Origin: Acidobacteriota bacterium
GTDB taxonomy: Bacteria > Acidobacteriota > Terriglobia > 2-12-FULL-54-10
DNA length: 64,000 nucleotides
Direction of reading: 5' to 3'
Assembly (NCBI GenBank): GCA_016191085.1
Contig: JACPPJ010000038.1
Coordinates: 1 to 64,000, forward strand
The position numbers were made by a program, and so were the translations under genes. Below, piece after piece: positions 43,093 to 53,512 of this stretch (positions are counted from its first letter, which is position 1; the number at the start of each line of letters is the position of its first letter). Under the pieces are notes generated by a model. That model was not told the DNA's origin. It ran no database searches and saw only the letters and a program-made list of their open reading frames with translations.

Positions 43093-45218
43093 AAACAGCG
43101 AATCGCATGAAACGGTACGCTCTCCTTGTCGCCGCAGTGTTCGCGTTGGCTTTCACAGCCGCTAAACTATATGCCACGGGTAATGAGACGCTATCAGACG
43201 GCCAACCGGTACGTTGGAACACGACTCCGATTCCGTACGTGGTAAATCCAAACGGCGTTCCTGGGTTCACAACCGATCTGCAGAAGCTGGTGGTAATCGG
43301 CGCGGTTGCCGATGGTTTCCGCGCTTGGGCCACCATTCCTCAAGCCAACATACGTTTCAGTAACGCCGGAACCACTTCCGCGTCCGGGACAGCGGGAGAC
43401 GGTGTCAACGTTGTCAGCTTTGAGAACCCGAACAACACGGTCCTGTTTCGTCCGGGCGTGTTGGCTATTGCGAGCTATTATCCATCGCCAATCGCCGGAC
43501 CTGTACAAGTAGGCAACCGCGTGATCAATGCTGCTTTCGCGGGACAATTGCTCGACGCGGACATCACGTTCAACCCACAGTTGGTTGTAACTCCCATCGG
43601 CGGGGCGGGAGCAGACCTGGTAGCGATTTTGATGCATGAGGTCGGCCATCTGCTCGGATTGGATCACACCGGAGTTCTGAGCTCGATTATGAATCCATTC
43701 GGTGAATCCGGCACCGGCACGGCCAGCCGACGGCTGGAATCCGACGATGCGCTCACGGCCGCCGCGCTGTATCCCGACCCGAATTTCTCGCCGCTACCCG
43801 GTTCGATCACCGGCAGAATCACGAGCGGCGGCGCGGCGGTTAAGAGCGCACACGTGGTCGCCATCAGTGTTCCCGGTGGCGTACCGGTCGCCTCCCAACT
43901 GAGCGGTGCGGACGGAGTCTACAATATCAAAGGCCTGCCCGCTGGGGACTATCAGGTAATGGTGGAGCCGCTCGACGGGCCCGTGGAACTCTCAAACTTT
44001 CCGGGGTTCTATAGCTCAGGTCAGGCAAATTTTGCGACAACATTTTCGGGAGGGTTGAGCACCCCCGCGAAGGTGTCGGTCGGGACAGGACAAACTGCCA
44101 CCGCTGATGTTGCCGTGCCCGCGCAACCTGCCGGTTTGATGAATATCGTGCGACTGTCTGCGCTGCCGCAGGCTACCACATTGCTCCCGTCGCTCACCAA
44201 CGCCACTCAGTACCTGCCGCGCGGCAGATCGTACCAACTCTTCGTTGCCGGCAGTTCGTTGAGTTCCGATTCGACTCTGAGGGTGAGTGGTTCCGGTATC
44301 ACGCTGGACGGATCTACCACCACTCCCAATCTGCAGGCCACGGGATTAACATTGCGGCAGCAGAACCTGACAGTGAATTCGAGTGCTGCAATTGGTCCTT
44401 CGAACATCATCCTGAGCAACTCCACCTCCACCTCCGCTGTATCCGGCGGCATTGTTGTCACGGTGAATCCGGCGGTGAGTTCGGCGCTGGACGGAGCGGG
44501 ATTCCGCGGTACCTTGGCGCCTGGCTCGATCTTTTCCATCTTTGGCTCCGATCTCGCTTCCGGCAGAGGTCCCAGTCAGACGGAACTCGCCGCCGCTACT
44601 CCGCTCCCGACCGACATGGGCGGAGTGAACGTGAAGGTGGGCGACCGCTTCGCGCCGCTGTTCTTTGTATCTCCCGGCCAGATCAATGCGATGATCCCGT
44701 TCGAGACCACCGGCACATCGGCGACGCTGAACATCGAGACAGGACCCGGAGCGGAAGGGAAGGGAATTACCATCAATCTCAGCCCAACCGCGCCAGGTAT
44801 CTTCTCGACCAACTCTTCAGGCGCGGGACAAGGTGCGATTCTGAATGCCGACTCGAGCTTCGTGGCTCCCCGGGACAGCATTCCCGGAGCAGCCGCGCAT
44901 CCCGCCAAGGCAGGTGACGTGATCATCATCTACGCGTCAGGGCTCGGGCCGGTCACTCCGGTCCCGCCGAGCGGCGTTCCGGCGGGCGCTAACGGCGATT
45001 TGCACCGCATGAACCGGCTTCCTCAGGTTTCTGTAGGAGGCCAGGTCGTTGCTGCATCCAGCATTGATTTTGCGGGCCTCGCTCCCGGGTTCGTCGGACT
45101 GTACCAGATCAATGTGCGCGTACCGGCAACCGTCTCAGCCAGCAATGCCGTCCCCATACAAGTCACCACAGCCGAGGGTCAGACGAGCAATACCGTCACG
45201 ATCGCGGTGGAGCCGTAA
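43089..45218 (+). CDS. secreted matrixin-type zinc protease with TIGR03437 C-terminal domain
   Basis: A 709-residue exported protease. Signal peptide about 1-29. The catalytic domain (about 40-225) has the extended zinc motif HEVGHLLGLDH at 183-193 and a Met-turn in SIMNPFG. A carboxypeptidase-regulatory-like domain (about 238-330: GSITGRITSGGAAVKSAHVV), an IPT-like region (about 355-460) and the TIGR03437 domain (about 465-709, ending PGFVGLYQINVRVP) follow. There is no obvious cysteine-switch propeptide. It probably digests extracellular protein, with the C-terminal modules holding it at the surface. Co-translated with the small secreted protein before it. Confidence 0.9.
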   Translation: MKTANRMKRYALLVAAVFALAFTAAKLYATGNETLSDGQPVRWNTTPIPYVVNPNGVPGFTTDLQKLVVIGAVADGFRAWATIPQANIRFSNAGTTSASGTAGDGVNVVSFENPNNTVLFRPGVLAIASYYPSPIAGPVQVGNRVINAAFAGQLLDADITFNPQLVVTPIGGAGADLVAILMHEVGHLLGLDHTGVLSSIMNPFGESGTGTASRRLESDDALTAAALYPDPNFSPLPGSITGRITSGGAAVKSAHVVAISVPGGVPVASQLSGADGVYNIKGLPAGDYQVMVEPLDGPVELSNFPGFYSSGQANFATTFSGGLSTPAKVSVGTGQTATADVAVPAQPAGLMNIVRLSALPQATTLLPSLTNATQYLPRGRSYQLFVAGSSLSSDSTLRVSGSGITLDGSTTTPNLQATGLTLRQQNLTVNSSAAIGPSNIILSNSTSTSAVSGGIVVTVNPAVSSALDGAGFRGTLAPGSIFSIFGSDLASGRGPSQTELAAATPLPTDMGGVNVKVGDRFAPLFFVSPGQINAMIPFETTGTSATLNIETGPGAEGKGITINLSPTAPGIFSTNSSGAGQGAILNADSSFVAPRDSIPGAAAHPAKAGDVIIIYASGLGPVTPVPPSGVPAGANGDLHRMNRLPQVSVGGQVVAASSIDFAGLAPGFVGLYQINVRVPATVSASNAVPIQVTTAEGQTSNTVTIAVEP

Positions 45219-45245
45219 AGCAATCGGTCGTCGACCAGCAGCTAG

Positions 45246-45282
45246 GTAGCGCAGAGTTTGAGAAGCGCAAACTCTGCGCTAC
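45246..45282 (+). terminator. strong hairpin after matrixin gene
   Basis: A perfect 15-bp stem GTAGCGCAGAGTTTG / CAAACTCTGCGCTAC with a 7-base loop, 28 bases after the stop. The following CCCTGCTTT is only moderately T-rich, so termination strength is uncertain, but the stem is long. Confidence 0.7.
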
Positions 45283-45410
45283 CCTGCTTTGGATCATCGA
45301 CGGCACGTGTATTCGATTGAAGCGTTCGTCGTTGACACTCTCTGACATACGCTCGTAGAATGAAATTAGAAGGAGTTGTTTGAAAGCATTCGTCAGCGCG
45401 GGGAGGATTC

Positions 45411-45722
45411 ATGGAGCTAGATGACAACCTCAAGCAGCTCATGAAAGAGCTGGGCACGGCTATCAATGAATCATTATCGGACTCCGAGCCGATTGCACAG
45501 GCAATCTCCAATATCAAAGGCGCTGGTTATGACGTTTTCCTGGTCCTGGAAGCTACCATTGGATTCAATAAACGGGACGACGAAGACGACGAAAATGGTG
45601 CCGCCGACGCGGAAGCAGATTCCAGCCGCATTCAGTCGGGAGCTTTGGAACTCACCATCCAGGACGCCAAGTTCCTCAAATCGCTGAAGATCAGTCTCGG
45701 CGACTCAGATCACAAATCGTAA
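45411..45722 (+). CDS. conserved-looking small acidic protein, unknown
   Basis: A 103-residue cytoplasmic protein with a strong GGGGAGGA site before ATG. The N-terminal half (MELDDNLKQLMKELGTAINE, ISNIKGAGYDVFLVLEATIG) looks like a helix pair and strand. The centre is a very acidic linker (KRDDEDDENGAADAEAD) and the end has LELTIQDAKFLKSLKIS. I do not recognise it. Good codon use and the ribosome site support a real gene. It ends 32 bases before the convergent carboxylase gene. Confidence 0.7.
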   Translation: MELDDNLKQLMKELGTAINESLSDSEPIAQAISNIKGAGYDVFLVLEATIGFNKRDDEDDENGAADAEADSSRIQSGALELTIQDAKFLKSLKISLGDSDHKS

Positions 45723-45754
45723 CAACAGGGGATTAGTTGCCGGCGTAGAATGTT

Positions 45755-47431
45755 TTACGTCTGCAGAACGCCGGTCTTAAACTCGCGCACTTGGGGGTTT
45801 AGGGCGGCAGCCTCGAGGGCCCACATCAGCGCCTCTCTGGTTTTGGCAGGGTCTATGATCGCATCCACCCACAGACGCGCCGCGCCGTAGCGTGGATTTG
45901 TCTGCTGCTCGTATGTAGAACGGGTAGCTTCGTACAGCGCCTTCTTTTCCTTCTCGTCCACTTTCTTGCCTTCGCGCTCAAACTGTTTAATCTTGATCTC
46001 CACAAGCGTCTCGGCGGCTTGGCCGCCTCCCATGACGGCGTAGCGGGCCGACGGCCATGCAAAGATGAATCGCGGATCGTATGCCTTGCCACACATGGCA
46101 TAGTGGCCCGCCCCGAAGCTGCCGCCGCAGATCACCGTAATTTTGGGTACCACGCTATTCGATACCGCATTGACCATCTTGGCCCCGGCTCGGATGATCC
46201 CGCTCCACTCCGATTCCTTGCCCACCATGAATCCGTTCACATCGTGGAAAAATATCAGCGGAACGAGGTTCTGGTTGCAATCGAGGATAAACCGCGCTGC
46301 CTTCTCCGCCGAGTCCGTGTAGACGACGCCGCCGAACTCAATGCGTTTGGCCCCAGTCTGATGCGAAACCGTTTGCACGTTGAGCTTTTGATTGGCGACT
46401 ATGCCGACCGCCCAACCGCCGATGCGCGCATACGCGCACACGATAGTCTGGCCGTATTCGGCCCTATACTCCTCGAACACGCTGCCATCCACGATGCGTG
46501 CAATGATCTCGCGCATGTCGTACTGCTTGCCGGGATCACCGCAAAACACGCCGTAGATTTTTTCCGCTTTATATGCGGGCAGGGCCGGCGGTTTGTGATC
46601 AAACGGCGCGTGCGGACGCGCGCCCATCAGATCCACCAGTGAGCGAATACGCTCCAGGCAAGCCTCGTCGTTTGGCTCGCGGAAATCCACCGTGCCGCTG
46701 ATCTGCGCATGCGTCTTGGCGCCGCCGAGATCCTCCGCCGAGATCTTTTGTCCGATGGCAGCCTGCACCAGCGCGGGACCGGCTAAAAACAGGCCGCTGC
46801 CTTCCGTCATCAGGATGTGGTCGCACATGACCGGCAGGTACGCGCCGCCCGCGACGCACATGCCCATGATCGCTGTGATCTGCGGGATTCCCATGGCGCT
46901 CATCACGGCGTTGTTGCGGAACACGCGTCCGAAATCGTCAGTATCGGGAAACACATCTTCCTGGAGAGGAAGGAAAACGCCAGACGAGTCCACGAGGTAT
47001 ATCGTCGGAATGTGATTATCAATCGCGATGTTCTGAGCGCGAATGACCTTTTTCGCGCTCATTGGAAAGAATGCGCCGGCCTTCACGGTGGCATCATTGG
47101 CGATGATCATCATCAGCCGGCCCTGGACCAATCCCAAACCTGTAATAACGCCTGCCGCCGCCGCGCCGCCCCATTCTGAATACATGTCATGAGCGGCATA
47201 GATGCCCAACTCGAAAAACCGGCTGCCCGGGTCCACCAGTCGGGCAATGCGTTCACGTGCTGTCAGCCGTCCTTTAGCGTGTTGGGATTCGATAGCTCTT
47301 GCGCCGCCGCCCTGGCGAATGGTTTCTTCCTCGTTCTTGACGGCAGCGGCTAATTCGATCATTCGGCGGGTGTTTTGCTGAAATTCTATGGCTTGCTCGT
47401 TGACGCGCGTTTTGAAGACAGGACGTGACAA
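45755..47431 (-). CDS. acyl-CoA carboxylase beta subunit (methylcrotonyl-CoA type)
   Basis: A 558-residue biotin-dependent carboxyltransferase. The N-terminal (about 30-290) and C-terminal (about 290-535) crotonase-like halves are both present, with ANDATVKAGAFFPMSAKK, IYLVDSSGVFLPLQEDVFPD, GMCVAGGAYLP and CGGSFGAGHYAMCGKAYDPR. These resemble methylcrotonyl-CoA carboxylase (leucine breakdown) more than propionyl-CoA carboxylase. The biotin carboxylase/BCCP subunit is not in the window, so substrate is uncertain. TTG start with AGGA 6 bases upstream. A TPR gene lies 101 bases upstream on the same strand. Confidence 0.88.
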   Translation of the reverse strand: MSRPVFKTRVNEQAIEFQQNTRRMIELAAAVKNEEETIRQGGGARAIESQHAKGRLTARERIARLVDPGSRFFELGIYAAHDMYSEWGGAAAAGVITGLGLVQGRLMMIIANDATVKAGAFFPMSAKKVIRAQNIAIDNHIPTIYLVDSSGVFLPLQEDVFPDTDDFGRVFRNNAVMSAMGIPQITAIMGMCVAGGAYLPVMCDHILMTEGSGLFLAGPALVQAAIGQKISAEDLGGAKTHAQISGTVDFREPNDEACLERIRSLVDLMGARPHAPFDHKPPALPAYKAEKIYGVFCGDPGKQYDMREIIARIVDGSVFEEYRAEYGQTIVCAYARIGGWAVGIVANQKLNVQTVSHQTGAKRIEFGGVVYTDSAEKAARFILDCNQNLVPLIFFHDVNGFMVGKESEWSGIIRAGAKMVNAVSNSVVPKITVICGGSFGAGHYAMCGKAYDPRFIFAWPSARYAVMGGGQAAETLVEIKIKQFEREGKKVDEKEKKALYEATRSTYEQQTNPRYGAARLWVDAIIDPAKTREALMWALEAAALNPQVREFKTGVLQT

Positions 47432-47532
47432 ACTGAATCCTCGCGATGCAGAATTTTGGACGAGACGAATAAAAAGAGAAGTGACTGCCGTGACCTACTC
47501 TCGACCTAGCGCGTACGCAGCCGTGGAGCGGA

Positions 47533-47844
47533 TTACAGCTCTGCTAAAATCGCTTCCATCTCACTCTTGGTATGTAGATCGTCACCGCGGACCGCTGCCT
47601 GGATGCCTTCTGACAGGACGTGCCGCGCCATCTCCTTGTTTCCGATCTTCGCCAGAAGCTTGCCGGCCTGAAAATAAGCAGCAGTGTAGTCCGGGTTGAT
47701 CTCCCAGAGCTTTCGAAAATTCTCCAGAGCCTTCTCATTGTCACCGAGGCGCGCGTACTCCATGGCGACGCCGAACCGAGCGAAGGAATCTTTGGGATCT
47801 GCTTGAACAAAATCGAGTAACGTATCCAGTCTGCTCTTGCTCAA
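47533..47844 (-). CDS. small TPR protein
   Basis: About 103 residues with no signal peptide and two to three TPR units (SFARFGVAMEYARLGDNEKA, YTAAYFQAGKLLAKIGNKEM). I prefer the TTG start at 47844 because AGGAG lies about 9 bases upstream. A longer frame from 47874 has no site. It is cytoplasmic, probably an adaptor, and its partner is unknown. It may share a transcript with the carboxylase gene. Confidence 0.75.
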   Translation of the reverse strand: MSKSRLDTLLDFVQADPKDSFARFGVAMEYARLGDNEKALENFRKLWEINPDYTAAYFQAGKLLAKIGNKEMARHVLSEGIQAAVRGDDLHTKSEMEAILAEL

Positions 47845-48050
47845 CCTTACACTCTCCTCACGTGCACGAGACAAGAATTTGCCGCCTCGTTCCGCGTGTA
47901 GTTATGAATAGCAATCTGTGTCTGCCAATCACGAACTCGAACGGGCAGTCTCACAGCGGCACATCAAACGCTTGGGCCTGCCGTCGAACTCATTTTATCA
48001 GAGCATCACGCGCGAATGCAGTGTCCCGGTAAGTGGGTCAGCTTGAAAAC

Positions 48051-48181
48051 GGAAGGGCATGACTTCAGTCGTGCCGGTGCAATTAGCAAAGCGGGGCGCT
48101 TCAGCGCCTGAGGTGCAGACCTCAGCGGCTAAAGCCGCATCGGTGCATCCGGTTTCGGCATGGCTGAAGCAATGCCCTTCC
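48051..48181. repeat. 131-bp palindromic (cruciform-type) intergenic element
   Basis: Ends GGAAGGGCAT-CTTCAG-TGCCG (48051-48075) and its imperfect inverse (48157-48181) enclose three perfect hairpins: GGCGCT/AGCGCC (48095-48108), CTGAGGT/ACCTCAG (48108-48125) and GCGGCT/AGCCGC (48125-48138). It sits in a 641-base gene-free gap (47845-48485) between the divergently spaced TPR and ilvD genes. No coding frame is present. It looks like a REP/MITE-type element. Confidence 0.75.
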
Positions 48182-48485
48182 GGATTTCACGGATCAGAAG
48201 CGCCGAAATTCAAACTGACCCAGCACCGGTGTCCCGGTTGGAGGTGAGGCCCGGGCGCACTGATGCTAATATAGCCTGAAAGCGGTTCGATTATAACAGT
48301 GCTCGAACCGAGCAGGACGGATTTGACCGCCGAGCAACACCCGTTCCAGCAACTTAAGCCTGCAAATCGGCCGATCAGGTCCCCTCCGGCGCGATTGCCC
48401 GTTTCCACGAGACGGAGTAATCTAGTTCGCACATGTCGCGAGGTGGATCTCATGCGCCCCCGCCCTGTTCGCGCATAATCCAATT

Positions 48486-50159
48486 CTATTCATCGGTGAC
48501 GCACCCGATACTGGCGCTTTTGACTGACCGAATATATTTCGCGAGTGTCCCACGATTTGCTTTATAGGGTGGCATACGCCATTCCGCGCGGCGCGCCTGC
48601 CAATCGGCATCGGAAAGCTCGACAGACAATACATTCTTCGACACATCAATCGTGATCCGGTCCCCAGTCCGAACCAGGGCAATGGGGCCGCCCTCCTGCG
48701 CCTCGGGTGTAATGTGGCCGACGATGAATCCGTGCGAGCCGCCTGAGAATCGTCCATCCGTGATCAAAGCTACGTCCTTACCTAAACCGGCCCCCATGAT
48801 TGCGGAGGTCGGCGTGAGCATTTCCGGCATTCCCGGCCCGCCCTTCGGCCCCTCGTAACGAATGACGATAACGTCTCCTTTGTGAATCTCGCCGCGCTCA
48901 AGGCTTTCGAGCATCAGTTCCTCGGAATCATATACGCGCGCAGTGCCTGAGAAACGTTCGCCTTCTTTGCCCGTAATCTTGGCCACGGCGCCCTCTGGAG
49001 CAAGGTTCCCTTTGAGGATTTGGATATGCCCGGTCTTCTTTATCGGATCTGAGAGTGAGTGGATTATCTTCTGCCCATCCTTGAGACTCGGGACTCTTGT
49101 CAAATTTTCCCGGAGCGTTTTGCCTGTCACTGTCAAGCAATCTCCCGCTAGGAGACCCTCTTCGAGCAACATCTTCATTACAGCCGGAATCCCGCCGACC
49201 TCATGAAGATCTTCCATGACATACTGGCCGCTCGGCTTGAAATCCGCCAGAAGTGGAGTGCGATCGCTTACGCGCTGGAAGTCATCGAGAGTGAGCGCAA
49301 CATTGACGGATCGCGCCATGGCGATCAGGTGCAGCACAGCGTTGGTTGATCCGCCGATGGTAGTGACGAGCACCATGGCGTTCTCGAACGCCTCACGTGT
49401 CATGATATCTCGCGGCTTGATATCGTTCTCTACCAGGTTCCGGACGGCGGCTCCGGCTCGGAAACATTCCTCCATTTTGAGGGAATCTTCAGCGGGAGTG
49501 GAGGAGCTGTAGGGAAGTGACATTCCCAGAGCCTCGATCGCCGAGGCCATTGTATTGGCTGTATACATTCCCCCGCAAGCGCCTGCACCGGGGCAGGAGT
49601 TGCGAACAATCTCGCGCCGCTGTTCATCAGTGATGTTTCCCGCCAGGTACTCCCCATAGCTTTGAAACGCGGAAACCACATCGAGTTTCTTGCCGTCGAG
49701 GCAGCCGGCGCGAATGGTCCCGCCATAGATCATGAGGGATGGGCGGTTCAGACGGCCCATAGCCATGACACATCCAGGCATGTTCTTATCGCAGCCGGGA
49801 ATCGAAATGTTGGCGTCGTACCATTGCGCTCCCATGACGGTCTCGATCGAATCGGCGATGAGATCGCGCGACTGCAGTGAGTAACTCATGCCGTCCGTAC
49901 CCATTGAGATGCCGTCGCTGACGCCGACAGTATTGAACCGCAGCCCCACCAGGCCTGCCGCCGTGACGCCTTCCTTCACTTTCTCGGCGAGTTTCAGCAG
50001 GTGCATGTTACAAGGATTTCCCTCAAACCATACGCTGCAGATGCCGACCTGTGCTTTATTCAGGTCCTCCTCGCGGAGACCTGTTGCATAAAGCATCGCC
50101 TGTGAAGCGCCTTGTGATTTTTGCTGCGTAATTCTTGAACTGTACCTGTTTAAAAGCAT
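48486..50159 (-). CDS. ilvD: dihydroxy-acid dehydratase, first type
   Basis: A 557-residue enzyme for the third step of valine, isoleucine and leucine synthesis. I chose ATG 50159 ([17 protein letters not shown] upstream). The frame runs 52 codons further up without family similarity. Cluster cysteines lie in GCDKNMPGC and [16 protein letters not shown], and [17 protein letters not shown] is near the end. The [12 protein letters not shown] form and shorter length match the common bacterial/plant [2Fe-2S]-type group. A second, longer IlvD is 6 kb away. It diverges from the TonB receptor gene across 206 bases. Confidence 0.93.
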   Translation of the reverse strand: MLLNRYSSRITQQKSQGASQAMLYATGLREEDLNKAQVGICSVWFEGNPCNMHLLKLAEKVKEGVTAAGLVGLRFNTVGVSDGISMGTDGMSYSLQSRDLIADSIETVMGAQWYDANISIPGCDKNMPGCVMAMGRLNRPSLMIYGGTIRAGCLDGKKLDVVSAFQSYGEYLAGNITDEQRREIVRNSCPGAGACGGMYTANTMASAIEALGMSLPYSSSTPAEDSLKMEECFRAGAAVRNLVENDIKPRDIMTREAFENAMVLVTTIGGSTNAVLHLIAMARSVNVALTLDDFQRVSDRTPLLADFKPSGQYVMEDLHEVGGIPAVMKMLLEEGLLAGDCLTVTGKTLRENLTRVPSLKDGQKIIHSLSDPIKKTGHIQILKGNLAPEGAVAKITGKEGERFSGTARVYDSEELMLESLERGEIHKGDVIVIRYEGPKGGPGMPEMLTPTSAIMGAGLGKDVALITDGRFSGGSHGFIVGHITPEAQEGGPIALVRTGDRITIDVSKNVLSVELSDADWQARRAEWRMPPYKANRGTLAKYIRSVKSASIGCVTDE

Positions 50160-50365
50160 GGATGCGGTTGCTCCTTTTACACGCCCTAGTATACATCTGT
50201 AGCAACTCAGCCCATTGCAAGTCACCCCGCGCCAACTTAGCTCCTGGTGCACTTGCGGCGCATGCAACGGGACGTTAGTATAGACGCCGCCTGGAGGGTG
50301 CATGTTGCGTTGCATTCTAATCCGGGGGAGAATTTAGGTTTTAACTCTCGGTCGGAGGGAATCCG

Positions 50366-53300
50366 TTGGAACGTGCCAGTAGTCCTCGTCTGCTTTGCCT
50401 GACGGCGGCGGTCGCAGTCATGTTGATTGCCATAAACGCGGCTGCACTGCGAGCGCAAGAAGCCGCCAATACGCAAAAGAATAAGCCCACTGCCGCAGGA
50501 GCACAGCCGTCTCCTTCCTCGGCGGGTGAGATCAGTGGCACGCAATTGCTCGGGCTGCCGCTCAACGGCCGCAGTTACGGTCAATTGGCGACGCTGCAGG
50601 CGGGCGTTTCCGATCCCGGTGCGGAGCAGAGTTCCAGGGGAGGCGGCGGGGGTAATCTGACCATCTCCGGAGGGCGCTCCACCTCAAACAACTTCCTGAT
50701 GGACGGCACCAACATCATGAACACGCTGAACCAGCTACCCCGCAGTGCGGCGGGCGTACAATTAGGATCGGACGCCGTGTTGCAGGTACAGGTATTCAGC
50801 ACCAACTACGGCGCGGATTACGGACGCAGCAGCGGAGGCGTTTTGAACTCGATTACGCGCTCCGGAACCGACAAGTTCCACGGCACGCTGTTCGAGTACT
50901 TCCGGAATAGCAAGCTGGACGCACGCAACTTTTTCGATCCGGAAACACCGCCGCCGTTCAACCGCAATCAATTTGGTTTTGTGCTGACTGGGCCAATACG
51001 CAAAGGCAGCACTTTCTTTATGACGAGCTACGAGGCGATGCGCGACCGGCTGAGCGAGATTACAAACAACTTCTTTCCCGACGTAGCGGCTCGGCAAGGC
51101 ATGCTCACCGATGCTCAAGGCAATATCACGCAAATCGTACCGGTAGCCCCCAGCGTCAAACCCTATCTGGCACTGTACCCTTTGCCCAACGGTCCGTCCC
51201 TAGGGCGAGGCGTTGGCCAGAACCGCGCCCGGCGCTACCTGGTCACCAATGAAAATTTCTTTGTGACGCGGCTGGATCACAAAATTTCCGAGCAGGACGG
51301 AATCTTCGGGCGATACGTGTTTGATGATGCCGTGAGTGACACGGGACAAGCCGCCTTTATATTTACCAACCGCAATCGAACGCGCCAGCAGTTTTTAACC
51401 GTGGTCGAGAGCCACATTTTCAATCCGCGGATACTGACGTCATTTCGTGCCAGCTTTACCCGCCCAGTCGGCAGAAGCGAGAGTCTCGTATCAATGGAGC
51501 TTCCTCCGTCAACATATTTCGTGAAGGGCGCGCCGCAATTTGGACAAATTTTCCATTCCGGGCTGACGCCCTTCGGGCCCAACGGCAACACTCCAGAGTC
51601 GAATATCATGAACAGCTTTCAGTTTGCGGGCGATTTGCTGGCCCGGAAGGGCTCGCACGCGCTGAAGCTGGGATTTGATATTCATCGCTATCAGTGGCAT
51701 ACGTCGAACTCGTCCAACCGCTCCGCAGCCTGGCGCTTCAACAGTTTGGAAAATTACTTACGGGCGGGCGAAGGCGGAGGCGTCACCGTAACGGTAGCTT
51801 TGCCCAGCTCCGACAACACAAAGAATTTCCTTGAGACTCTGACCGGCATCTATCTACAGGACGCATACAGCGTCACGCAGCGATTGCAGGTCAACGTTGG
51901 TATTCGCTACGAACCCGCCACGCTGCTCCACGACCGGGATGGCAAGACCGCCTATTTGGCCGATCCCTGGCGCGATCCGGCTGTGACTGTAGGGCCGTAT
52001 CTCGATCACAATCCCTCGTTAAAAAATTTTTCTCCGCGGTTCGGCCTGACGTGGTCCCCGTTCGGCGGAAATCACACCGTGATTCGCACTGGATTCGGCA
52101 TCTACTATGATCAACTCCTCGCGTATATGGCAGATGACGTCAAAAGCTCCGTACCGTTTCACGCAACGACAATGAGGACCAACTTTGATCCCAGCCCATT
52201 TTTCCCCGACGCGGTCGCTGCTGTCAAAGCGCTGGATCCGATTCCGTTCCAAGCTCAAATCATGGATTACCGCAACGCCGCCAGCCCCATGGTGCTGCGA
52301 TATAACTTTGCTCTACAACAGCAACTCCCCGCAGGAGTCCGCTTCCAGGCCTCGTACGTTGGCGGGCGGGGCAATCATCTGTACCGCGCTTACGAAGTAA
52401 ATCTGTTTCCCATACCTATCCGGCGCGCCGATGGCTCGCTTTTTTTCCCCGATGATTGCACGCCAACTCCGCAGCACCAGCCTACTGCTTTGTGTCAGGC
52501 AAAAGCCGGAGCGATCAATCCGGCTTTTCAAGGTGGCGTCACCATGTTGGGAACCGACGCGCAGTCGTTCTATAACGCGCTGCAGTTGTCGGTCGGAAAG
52601 AGCATGGGGCAGTGGTTCTCACTACAGGCCAACTACACCTTCAGCAAGTCTGTGGACGACGCTTCCACCATCGGCCCTGCTCCGGGCGCTCCCCAGAGCG
52701 GAAGTGCGCCGTACGGCATGAGCCGCACGCTCGACCGGGGGCTTTCCGACTTCGACATACGCCATCGTCTCGCGCTGAACTACTTTTTCAATTTGCCGGC
52801 GCTCAAGGGAGACCAGTGGTGGAACTCTGGACTGGCGGGAGGGATCCTCAACGGCTGGAGGTTGGGAGGAATCTTATCCCTTCGCAGCGGTGCACCGTTC
52901 ACAGCGGCGGTCAATCTCGTGTCGCCGGGATTCGCCTATGCGCCAACGCGGCCGAATTTAGTTGCTGGGCACAGCAATAATCCGGTGAAAGGCACAAGCG
53001 AGGGGTGCTACGGTGTCATCAGGCGCGGCGAGAAACTCGGCACGCCGGACCGCTATTACGATCCTTGCGCGCTCGAGCCGCCGGCTCCAGGGACGCTGGG
53101 GAATTTGGGCCGCAACACCATTATTTCTCCATCCGTATTCGGCCTGGACGTATCCCTCCAGAAAGACTTTCCCCTCTCGGCCGAGAAACGGCTTCAGTTC
53201 CGGGCTGAGATATTTAACGTGTCCAACCGTGCTAATTTCAATCGCGTAAAAACAGGCGGGTTAAACGTGTTTACAGGGAATCCCGCGCGTCTGAATCCCA

Positions 53301-53374
53301 CAACCGCAATCATCGAACCCCCGACCGTAACGACGGCGCGCCAGATTCAATTCGCACTCAGGCTGTCGTTTTGA
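50366..53374 (+). CDS. TonB-dependent receptor, Oar-like
   Basis: A 1002-residue outer-membrane receptor. TTG start with GGAGGG 6 bases upstream. Signal peptide ends about ALRAQ (residue 30). Unlike most Oar-like proteins it lacks a carboxypeptidase-regulatory domain and goes directly into the plug: LLGLPLNGRSYGQLATLQAG, NNFLMDGTNIMNTLN and NYGADYGRSSGGVLNSITRS. The barrel runs from about 190 to the terminal ALRLSF. Substrate unknown. It is divergent from the ilvD gene. Confidence 0.92.
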   Translation: MERASSPRLLCLTAAVAVMLIAINAAALRAQEAANTQKNKPTAAGAQPSPSSAGEISGTQLLGLPLNGRSYGQLATLQAGVSDPGAEQSSRGGGGGNLTISGGRSTSNNFLMDGTNIMNTLNQLPRSAAGVQLGSDAVLQVQVFSTNYGADYGRSSGGVLNSITRSGTDKFHGTLFEYFRNSKLDARNFFDPETPPPFNRNQFGFVLTGPIRKGSTFFMTSYEAMRDRLSEITNNFFPDVAARQGMLTDAQGNITQIVPVAPSVKPYLALYPLPNGPSLGRGVGQNRARRYLVTNENFFVTRLDHKISEQDGIFGRYVFDDAVSDTGQAAFIFTNRNRTRQQFLTVVESHIFNPRILTSFRASFTRPVGRSESLVSMELPPSTYFVKGAPQFGQIFHSGLTPFGPNGNTPESNIMNSFQFAGDLLARKGSHALKLGFDIHRYQWHTSNSSNRSAAWRFNSLENYLRAGEGGGVTVTVALPSSDNTKNFLETLTGIYLQDAYSVTQRLQVNVGIRYEPATLLHDRDGKTAYLADPWRDPAVTVGPYLDHNPSLKNFSPRFGLTWSPFGGNHTVIRTGFGIYYDQLLAYMADDVKSSVPFHATTMRTNFDPSPFFPDAVAAVKALDPIPFQAQIMDYRNAASPMVLRYNFALQQQLPAGVRFQASYVGGRGNHLYRAYEVNLFPIPIRRADGSLFFPDDCTPTPQHQPTALCQAKAGAINPAFQGGVTMLGTDAQSFYNALQLSVGKSMGQWFSLQANYTFSKSVDDASTIGPAPGAPQSGSAPYGMSRTLDRGLSDFDIRHRLALNYFFNLPALKGDQWWNSGLAGGILNGWRLGGILSLRSGAPFTAAVNLVSPGFAYAPTRPNLVAGHSNNPVKGTSEGCYGVIRRGEKLGTPDRYYDPCALEPPAPGTLGNLGRNTIISPSVFGLDVSLQKDFPLSAEKRLQFRAEIFNVSNRANFNRVKTGGLNVFTGNPARLNPTTAIIEPPTVTTARQIQFALRLSF

Positions 53375-53512
53375 TTAGAAAGAGCTGGCGGCTCGTACGC
53401 TCGGCGACAATCGTCCATCATGTGTTTGATCATTCTACCAAGCCACGAAAGAGTCCAGAGATTTCGACCGCCACTACTGAAGTTCTCGCGCTATTGAACG
53501 AGAGACCTTCGC

